Source: Akkermansia muciniphila
Lineage (GTDB): Bacteria > Verrucomicrobiota > Verrucomicrobiia > Verrucomicrobiales > Akkermansiaceae
Assembly: GCA_945870545.1 (NCBI GenBank)
Contig: CAMBTF010000148.1
Coordinates: 1 to 5,325 of the forward strand
DNA length: 5,325 nucleotides
Direction of reading: 5' to 3'
Of this stretch, positions 1 to 5,325 are shown one piece after another. Both the position numbers and the translations under genes were made by a program. Numbering within the stretch: the stretch's first letter is position 1; each line of letters begins with the position of its first letter. The notes beneath the pieces were generated by a model that was not told the origin of the DNA, did not search any database, and saw only the letters and a program-made list of their open reading frames with translations.

Positions 1-308
1 GGGTTGCCGGTGGCGAAAACCATCTTTTCCCGCAAGGTGCCGAGAGCGCGGGCGGGCGCCCAGCTCTCCGCCTGTTTCCGCAGGCCCGCGAGCTGCTCCG
101 ATTTTCCGCTGCCGGAAACGACGGCGTCCTGTTTTACCAGCGGAGCGGCAGCAGGCGCCTCAGCGGTAGGCACGGCCACCGGCATCCGCATCCGAATGTA
201 AAGCTCGCGGAGTCCTTCGCGCGCGCTGTCGTCGAGAAAAACGTGGCTGCGTCCGCGCGCCTGTTCAGCTTGCAGGAAATCGATGAGGGAATCGACAGGT
301 CGGGTCAC
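1..308 (-). CDS. Probable uracil-DNA glycosylase, family 4/5 type (N-terminal part, runs off left edge)
   Basis: Reading leftward from the GTG at 306-308 gives 102 residues that stay open to base 1. The N-terminus (VTRPVDSLIDFLQAEQ) looks helical. A Pro/Ala-rich linker covers about residues 46-60. The visible part ends in GTLREKMVFATGN (residues 90-102). In family 4-type uracil-DNA glycosylases this segment leads into the GEAPG catalytic loop, which would lie just outside the window. Such enzymes remove uracil from DNA at the start of base-excision repair in the cytoplasm. GTG is the likely start because an in-frame TAG lies two codons upstream (312-314); the next in-frame ATGs are deep inside the protein. 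There is no Shine-Dalgarno motif. The visible part has no cysteine, although many family 4 enzymes carry two Fe-S cysteines shortly before this motif. The gene is divergent from xylA. The identification rests on one short motif, and the glycosylase domain itself is not visible. Confidence 0.6.
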   Translation of the reverse strand, partial: MTRPVDSLIDFLQAEQARGRSHVFLDDSAREGLRELYIRMRMPVAVPTAEAPAAAPLVKQDAVVSGSGKSEQLAGLRKQAESWAPARALGTLREKMVFATGN

Positions 309-409
309 GACCTATTCGTAAAGGCGCGGCGGGGTCGAGGCAACCACGGCTTCCGATTTTCCCTCTTTTCGCCCTTGCCGCCGACTTTCCGACCTCATAA
401 ACCCAATCC
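309..409. other. Divergent intergenic spacer between the glycosylase gene and xylA
   Basis: These 101 bases separate two divergent starts, so promoters for both genes should lie here or inside the glycosylase 5' end. I see no convincing -35/-10 pair in either direction, no clear operator palindrome of the kind a xylose repressor would use, and no purine-rich ribosome-binding site before the xylA ATG, where the leader reads CCTCATAAACCCAATCC. Confidence 0.5.
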
Positions 410-1717
<1,308 letters not shown>

Positions 1718-1817
1718 GCTTGGCGGCTTTGGAACGGGTATTTGGAAAAGCGTTGAATGTTTTGGGCGCGTACCGAGGGGGCTATCTGCCTGATTAGGGA
1801 AACGAAAGCGCGGGTTT
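1718..1817. other. Convergent spacer between xylA and coaE-rho
   Basis: These 100 bases separate the xylA stop codon from the stop codon of the coaE-rho frame on the other strand. I see no hairpin followed by T residues in the plus direction, so no intrinsic terminator for xylA is apparent. The only obvious structure is the hairpin at the right end, described separately. Confidence 0.5.
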
Positions 1818-1833
1818 TCACCGCAGCCCGCGC
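1800..1833 (-). terminator. Putative intrinsic terminator at the end of coaE-rho
   Basis: On the minus strand, GCGCGGG (1833-1827) can pair perfectly with CCCGCGC (1814-1808) across a 12-nt loop, and TTTCGTTT (1807-1800) follows. The rho stop codon (1820-1818) lies inside the loop, so the 5' arm is still coding. The T-tract is interrupted, so the terminator may be weak. In the plus direction the arm is not followed by T residues, so it should not stop xylA transcripts. Confidence 0.45.
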
Positions 1834-3200
1834 AGTAGGAATTCCGCGTTGGTTTTGGTTTTCTTGAGGTTATCAAGAAGGGTGACGAGGGCGTCGCCAA
1901 TGGGCAGGCCGGCGAGCTGTTTGCGGACATCAACGACCTTCTTGAACTCGTCGGGATGGTAGAGGCGATCGTCGTTGCGAGTGCCCGATTGAGGGATGTG
2001 GATCGCGGGATAGACGCGGCGCTCGGCGAGCTCACGGTCGAGGCGCACTTCCATGTTGCCGGTGCCCTTGAACTCCTCGAAGACCACGTCGTCGAGGCGG
2101 GATTCCGTTTCCACAAGCGCGGTGGCAAGGATGGTGAGCGAGCCGCCATCCTCGATGTTGCGGGCGGTGCCGAAAAATTTCCGCGACTTCTGGAGAGCCG
2201 CGGGGGAAACACCGCCGGAGCCGATGGGGCCGCCTTGCATGGCGGAGTTGTGACCGCGGGCGAGGCGGGTGAGGGAGTCGAGCAAAAGGATCACGTGCTT
2301 GTTGAGTTCCACCATGCGCTGGGCCCGGGCGATCACGAGATCAGCGACCTGGGCGTGCCGCTTCGGCGTTTCATCGAAGGTGGAAGCGTACACGCGGCAG
2401 TTCACCGTTTCCTCAAAATCGGTAACCTCCTCGGGGCGCTCATCGAGCAAAAGGACGACCAGCTCCACGCCGGGGTTATTCGCCTTGATCGACTTTGCGA
2501 TCTGCTTGAGCAAAATGGTTTTTCCGCCACGCGGCGGGGCGACGATGAGGCCTCGCTGGCCTTTCCCGAGCGGCGCGATGAGGTCGATCACACGGACGCC
2601 GAGGAATTCCGTGCCCTCGCCCTCGAGGTGGATCCGGCTGTCGGGGAACATCGGAGTGAGCTTGTCGAAATCCTTCGGCTCCTCCCACTCGGCGGCGGGT
2701 TTGCCCTCGATCTCGAGAATCTCGGCGGTGGTGAGGTATTTGTCGCGCTGCACGGGCGGGCGGACTTTCACCTTGATGAGCTGGCCGTTGCGGATCTTCG
2801 CGTTGTTGAGCACCGGGCCGCCGATGTGGATGTCGTCCTGAGAGGGGCGGAACGAGCGCTCGGGATCGCGGATCATGGCGAAGTGCTCCTTTCCGAACTC
2901 CAGCACGCCTTCGCAGGTCACGTTCGAGCCATTGGACACGAAAAAGCAGATGATCTCATAAACGAGTTGCGCCTTGGTCAGTCCGCCTTGGATACGTGCG
3001 GGGATTTCAGTGGCGATCTTCTGCAGCTCGGAAAGCGGCTTGAGGCGGAACTCGTTGAGATCGATGTGCTCGGGCACGGGGTAGGGGGCTCGCGCTTCAG
3101 CCATGGCGGGCGCTTCGGCGACGGCTGTGGCTGTGGCTTCGGTGGCCTCGGCGGCTTCGGAAACGGGAGACTCGGTGGTATGTTCGGTGGTGTCTGACAT
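1818..3200 (-). other. rho: Transcription termination factor Rho part of the fused frame
   Basis: Counted from the Met at 3200, this part is 460 residues; E. coli Rho has 419, and the surplus is mainly the N-terminal linker. Walker A is APPRGGKT (221-228, catalytic Lys227). LLDERPEE (251-258) follows, and the Walker B Asp308 sits in LLLDSLTRLAR. The R-loop region runs ESRLDDV to EFKGTGNME (366-384), and the arginine finger is Arg408 in SGTRND. Ser309 and Arg312 match E. coli Ser266 and Arg269, which bind the antibiotic bicyclomycin. Three sites differ from E. coli: the primary-site motif GFGFLR reads HFAMIR (106-111), the Q-loop reads GPIGSGGVSPAAL where E. coli has GKVLTGGVDANAL, and R-loop Lys326 is Arg368. 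The ATPase appears intact. The altered RNA contacts could be a lineage trait. Confidence 0.95.
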
Positions 3201-3803
3201 GGAGATGGGTGGGAAAGTTTCGCAGTATCGCTGGATTTGCGCCCTGAGGGTGTCGGGGCGGCCGTCGTTCCAGAAGACGATGTCGGCACGGGCCTCCTTT
3301 TCCCCAAGGGGCATCTGGGCGGCGAGGACGGACTCGATCAGGGCATCGTCCCAACCGCTGCGGGCCTTGAGTCTGGCGACCTGAGTAGCGCGGGAGGTGG
3401 AGACGGTAATCGCCTTGGTCTGGCCGAAATCGAAGCCGTTTTCGAAGAGAAGCGGGACATCCGCCAGGAAGCACCGCGCCCCCTTATTAGCAGCCTCGTC
3501 GCGCAGGGCAAGACATTCCTGCCGCACCCGCGGATGCAAAACCTCCTCCAAAAGCGCCCGTTTCCCGGTGTCCGCGAAAACGACATCCCGCAGTTGCGCT
3601 CGGACGATGGCTCCCGTCTCCGGATCAAGGATGCCGTTGCCGAAAAGCGACGCGAGTTCCTTGGCGACCGCAGCGGTCTCTAACAGGCGGCGCACTGCGA
3701 GATCGCAATCGAACACCACAATGTCCGGCAGGAACTCACGGAAATGGCAGACGGCGGTGGACTTGCCCGTGGCAATGCCGCCAGTCAGGGCGAGGATGTG
3801 CAT
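1818..3803 (-). CDS. coaE-rho: Fused dephospho-CoA kinase / transcription termination factor Rho
   Basis: One 661-residue frame holds two complete enzymes. Residues 1-201 are CoaE, which phosphorylates the 3'-hydroxyl of dephospho-CoA in the last step of coenzyme A synthesis. Residues 202-661 are Rho, the hexameric RNA-dependent ATPase that ends transcription. No stop codon separates them, and the Rho part begins with a Met (codon at 3198-3200) that would be its start if it were made alone. The order is CoaE (1 to about 195), an Ala/Glu/Thr-rich linker (about 202-245), the Rho N-terminal helical domain (about 246-293), an OB-fold RNA-binding domain (about 296-366), and the RecA-type ATPase (about 375-661). 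The ATG at 3803 is fixed as the start because the CoaE P-loop begins at residue 8. There is no Shine-Dalgarno motif at either possible start. Alternatives are two proteins from one message through internal initiation, or a lost stop codon from a sequencing error; both domains are intact either way. Confidence 0.88.
   Translation of the reverse strand: MHILALTGGIATGKSTAVCHFREFLPDIVVFDCDLAVRRLLETAAVAKELASLFGNGILDPETGAIVRAQLRDVVFADTGKRALLEEVLHPRVRQECLALRDEAANKGARCFLADVPLLFENGFDFGQTKAITVSTSRATQVARLKARSGWDDALIESVLAAQMPLGEKEARADIVFWNDGRPDTLRAQIQRYCETFPPISMSDTTEHTTESPVSEAAEATEATATAVAEAPAMAEARAPYPVPEHIDLNEFRLKPLSELQKIATEIPARIQGGLTKAQLVYEIICFFVSNGSNVTCEGVLEFGKEHFAMIRDPERSFRPSQDDIHIGGPVLNNAKIRNGQLIKVKVRPPVQRDKYLTTAEILEIEGKPAAEWEEPKDFDKLTPMFPDSRIHLEGEGTEFLGVRVIDLIAPLGKGQRGLIVAPPRGGKTILLKQIAKSIKANNPGVELVVLLLDERPEEVTDFEETVNCRVYASTFDETPKRHAQVADLVIARAQRMVELNKHVILLLDSLTRLARGHNSAMQGGPIGSGGVSPAALQKSRKFFGTARNIEDGGSLTILATALVETESRLDDVVFEEFKGTGNMEVRLDRELAERRVYPAIHIPQSGTRNDDRLYHPDEFKKVVDVRKQLAGLPIGDALVTLLDNLKKTKTNAEFLLRGLR
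3069..3200 (-). other. Ala/Glu/Thr-rich linker between the CoaE and Rho domains
   Basis: About 44 codons (residues 202-245 of the fused frame) encode a low-complexity, mostly acidic stretch rich in Ala, Glu, Thr and Pro, such as EAAEATEATATAVAEAPAMAE. It is probably disordered and would let the two domains move independently. The DNA is built of near-repeated GCCGAGG/GAAGCC-like units and could change length by slippage. Confidence 0.7.
3201..3803 (-). other. coaE: Dephospho-CoA kinase (CoaE) part of the fused frame
   Basis: Residues 1-201 cover a whole CoaE; the E. coli protein is about 206 residues. The Walker A loop GGIATGKST spans residues 8-16, with Lys14 expected to hold the ATP phosphates. 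FDCD (31-34) matches the family's conserved acidic pair after the second strand. LHPRVR (89-94), DVPLLFENG (115-123), the Arg-rich lid SRATQVARLKAR (137-148), AAQM (161-164) and ADIVFWNDG (173-181) follow in the usual order. I see no missing key residue, so the kinase should be active. The usual end of the CoaE domain falls within a few residues of the Rho Met, as if only the stop codon had been lost. Confidence 0.9.
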
Positions 3804-3832
3804 GGGTGATTGAACCGCCAGGACGCATTGTG

Positions 3833-3861
3833 CGCCAAGAACGAAATATCGGACCTTGGCG
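3833..3861. repeat. 7-bp inverted repeat in the coaE-rho leader
   Basis: CGCCAAG (3833-3839) and CTTGGCG (3855-3861) are perfect reverse complements around a 15-nt AT-richer loop, with one further possible G-U pair outside. It lies 30-58 bases upstream of the coaE start codon. It could fold in the mRNA leader or be a protein-binding site. Rho genes are often autoregulated through their leader, but nothing here proves that role. Confidence 0.4.
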
Positions 3862-3930
3862 TCGTAACCGCTGCGGGTCGCCTGGAAATGGCCAGACTCT
3901 TCTTGCTTTTCAACCTAGAAAAAGAAAGGG

Positions 3931-3965
3931 AACCGCCGATGGACGTGAATGGACGCAGATGATGA
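3931..3965. repeat. Short direct repeat with about 10-bp period (ATGGACG units)
   Basis: ATGGACG occurs at 3939-3945 and again at 3949-3955, within GATGGACGTG followed by AATGGACGCA and then GATGATG. The period is 10 bp. The surrounding text (AACCGCCGATGGACG, then ACGCAGATGATGAA) resembles a family of short extragenic repeats of AACCGC-AGATGGACGC-AGAT type that I associate with environmental bacterial genomes. I cannot confirm that relation here. Confidence 0.4.
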
Positions 3966-3984
3966 AACCTCCCGACTAACTTGA

Positions 3985-4066
3985 TCTGTTATGCGGCGGG
4001 TTGGAGGGTTAGGCCGAGTGCGGTGGCTTACTCCCTGGCTTGATCGCCCTACGATTCCATCGCAAA
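3985..4066 (-). pseudogene. Possible decayed C-terminal tail of a coding sequence (transposase-like remnant?)
   Basis: Reading leftward from 4066, one frame gives FAMES-stop-GDQARE-stop-ATALGLTLQPAA-stop. The last segment has the G/C-ending codons typical of real genes here and ends in TAA, but two internal stops (TAG and TAA) break it. This is what the eroded 3' end of an inserted gene, such as a transposase, could look like. No inverted ends, target duplication or catalytic motif can be shown, so this is tentative. Confidence 0.2.
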
Positions 4067-4124
4067 AAAAGTGGTGTGGGGATTTGATTCTAGGTCGAGG
4101 AGTTTATTGGATTTTAGCGATGGA
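4056..4124. repeat. Inverted repeat just after the propeller gene's stop codon
   Basis: TCCATCGC (4056-4063) is the reverse complement of GCGATGGA (4117-4124). With one mismatch the pairing extends through AAAA (4065-4068) and TTTT (4112-4115). The loop is 43 nt. The arm nearer the gene begins two bases past its stop codon. In minus-strand RNA the U-run precedes the closing arm instead of following it, so this is not a textbook terminator. It may instead protect the 3' end or be left from an insertion. Confidence 0.35.
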
Positions 4125-4126
4125 GT

Positions 4127-5325
4127 TCAGGGTTTGATTTTGACGGTTCCTTCTTTTCGGATCCAGCCATCCCAGCCCGTGATCCGGAAGACCGGGATAT
4201 TATTGATGCCGGACCCGTAGAATAATATTTCACCGGTCTTGGGATCGGTGTAGAGCGAACCACCGAATTGCTCCCCGCACACTTCGAAGGCCTGCGGTGG
4301 AACGCCTTTCGTGAGCATCGGGGATTCCAGCAGTCTTCCAACCCATAGCCCGTCGCGATCCCAGACGTGTTGCAGCTTGTTTTCCATGTCGCCGACCACG
4401 ATACAGTTATGGGTGGTTCCCATGATGCGCCAGAAGTAACGGCCCTCGCCTGGTGCGGCGCCGCCCGTGGCGCTGTGTCTTCCCACGACCCACAGAAGCT
4501 CGCCATCCGCATTCCATCGGGCCACGCGGTTGCCACCGGTGCGGGGTGACCAGAATCCTTGTCCGAATTTCTTTTCGTTGTTCGTATTGTAGATGGAGTA
4601 GACGCTGCCGTCGGCTTCATCCTTCCAGATGGCGACATCCTCAAACTTGCCGAACGCGTACTCGTCCATGGGCGGCGCGCCCAGTCGCTCCTGCTTGGTG
4701 TTATCGTAGATCGGTGCGCCTTGTTCCGTGAAACCTTGTGGCGACAGGCGGACATAGCCGATGTTCTGTTTGGCATAATGTCGAATGTTGACCGACAGCG
4801 GCAGATAGTAATTGAGGTCGTTGTCGACATACATGCCGCCGCTCTTGAAAATCCCGCCCGGGAAACTGAACTCGTCGTCTTCCGGCTGGCCGTTGCCGTT
4901 CGTATCGGCCCAGGAGTAGACGAGCTGTTTTTTGGACTTCATTTGTTCCAGAACCGATTCCGTCGGCTTCGGCCCGCCGCCGGCCGGGAAGCTGAGAGCG
5001 CTCATCGGCTTGAGCTTGCCGTTCTTTTCGTCGAGTTCGAAGACCGACGGCGACGTGCTGTTCAACATCAGCACCTTGCCGGCCCGATGCCGGATAAAGA
5101 GGTGGTGTTGACTACCGTTGGGCTTCCACATCGGCGCCTTGGTGTCAAACACGGCATCGACCTTCCAGGTTCTTTTCGCGTAATCAACCTTGTAACGGGT
5201 GATGCCACCCCAACCATAGGACATGTAGACGAGCGAAGGGTCTTCCGGGTCGGGAGTGACCGTCGGCCCATAAGTTTGACCGCCATACCATTCCCTCTGG
5301 ATCGTGCCCTGGGCGTCGTAAGCCA
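4127..5325 (-). CDS. Large repeat (NHL/beta-propeller-like) protein, C-terminal part, runs off right edge
   Basis: The frame is open from the right edge to the TGA at 4127-4129, giving 398 visible residues. The Met at 5224 is internal: the upstream codons (AYDAQGTIQREWYGGQTYGP) continue the same protein. The protein is rich in Gly, Trp, Tyr and Asn and has repeated strand-turn units of the kind seen in propeller blades, for example RVARWNADGELLWVVG, NKLQHVWDRDGLWVG and YDAQGTIQREWYGG. Counting from that Met, residues 107-118 (DTNGNGQPEDDE) fit an EF-hand-like calcium loop with Asp1, Asn3, Asn5, Glu9 and Glu12. The protein ends in a Trp/Lys-rich tail, and no membrane segment is visible. Such proteins in Verrucomicrobia and Planctomycetes are commonly exported, but the signal peptide would be outside the window. 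I do not recognise an enzyme activity. Its G+C is slightly lower than that of the housekeeping genes. Confidence 0.75.
   Translation of the reverse strand, partial: AYDAQGTIQREWYGGQTYGPTVTPDPEDPSLVYMSYGWGGITRYKVDYAKRTWKVDAVFDTKAPMWKPNGSQHHLFIRHRAGKVLMLNSTSPSVFELDEKNGKLKPMSALSFPAGGGPKPTESVLEQMKSKKQLVYSWADTNGNGQPEDDEFSFPGGIFKSGGMYVDNDLNYYLPLSVNIRHYAKQNIGYVRLSPQGFTEQGAPIYDNTKQERLGAPPMDEYAFGKFEDVAIWKDEADGSVYSIYNTNNEKKFGQGFWSPRTGGNRVARWNADGELLWVVGRHSATGGAAPGEGRYFWRIMGTTHNCIVVGDMENKLQHVWDRDGLWVGRLLESPMLTKGVPPQAFEVCGEQFGGSLYTDPKTGEILFYGSGINNIPVFRITGWDGWIRKEGTVKIKP
4871..4906 (-). other. EF-hand-like calcium-binding loop within the propeller-like protein
   Basis: The 12 residues DTNGNGQPEDDE have oxygen-bearing side chains at positions 1, 3, 5, 9 and 12 and Gly at position 6, as in EF-hand and dockerin-type loops. 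It follows a Trp/Ala strand (LVYSWA) and precedes EFSFPGG. Such loops are often inserted in extracellular beta proteins, which supports export and calcium stabilisation. Confidence 0.55.

Larger units (their letters stand above)
3804..4126. other. 323-bp intergenic region between coaE-rho and the propeller-like gene
   Basis: Both flanking genes are on the minus strand, so this holds the 3' end of one unit and the promoter and leader of coaE-rho. I see no supported gene in it. It holds a 7-bp palindrome near the coaE start (3833-3861), a direct repeat of about 10-bp period (3938-3957), a stretch that looks like the decayed end of a coding sequence (3985-4066), and an inverted repeat next to the propeller gene's stop codon (4056-4124). 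No clear -35/-10 pair stands out for coaE-rho. Confidence 0.6.

Noticed and set aside
375..402. A possible xylA promoter with TTGCCG and CATAAA
   Set aside because: The spacing is about 15 bp, the -10 match is poor, and it would leave almost no leader; not strong enough to annotate.
1956..3197. A 413-codon plus-strand open frame opposite rho
   Set aside because: It is antisense to the clearly recognised Rho gene, has no family motif, and is Gly/Asp/Val-rich low-complexity text expected from the codon bias of the real strand.
3991..4137. A 48-codon plus-strand frame starting ATGCGGCGG in the intergenic region
   Set aside because: It has no ribosome-binding site and no recognisable motif, and it runs antisense into the end of the propeller-like gene.
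4127..5224. Treating the Met at 5224 as the true start of the propeller-like gene
   Set aside because: The same frame stays open through 5225-5325 with propeller-like sequence (YDAQGTIQREWYGG), so the gene continues beyond the window.

Overview
The window looks like a piece of a chromosome from the Verrucomicrobiota (PVC superphylum). I infer this from protein features and gene order, not from a marker gene. The sequence is GC-rich, no start shows a Shine-Dalgarno-like motif, and dephospho-CoA kinase lies directly before Rho, the order I recall from chlamydial genomes. The genes are mainly housekeeping or metabolic. I see no tRNA, rRNA, CRISPR array, phage gene or intact mobile element.

Layout: (1) 1-308, minus strand, is the N-terminal part of a probable family 4/5-type uracil-DNA glycosylase that runs off the left edge. 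(2) A 101-bp divergent spacer follows. (3) 410-1717, plus strand, is a complete class II xylose isomerase (xylA) with all expected metal and catalytic residues. (4) A 100-bp convergent spacer follows, with a terminator-like hairpin that overlaps the end of the next gene. (5) 1818-3803, minus strand, is one uninterrupted 661-codon frame. Its first ~200 codons are a full dephospho-CoA kinase (CoaE) and its last ~460 a full transcription termination factor Rho, with an Ala/Glu/Thr-rich linker between them. (6) A 323-bp non-coding stretch (3804-4126) holds a leader palindrome, a 10-bp-period direct repeat, a possible decayed coding tail and an inverted repeat. (7) 4127 to the right edge, minus strand, is the C-terminal ~398 residues of a large repeat-type (beta-propeller-like) protein with an EF-hand-like loop.

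The genes do not form one pathway. xylA has no xylulokinase or xylose regulator beside it here. The most notable item is the in-frame CoaE-Rho fusion, which would join the last step of coenzyme A synthesis to the termination helicase. Its Rho part also departs from E. coli Rho at the primary RNA-binding motif and in the Q-loop. Much of this may be usual for the lineage, and only a comparison with relatives can decide whether it is new.
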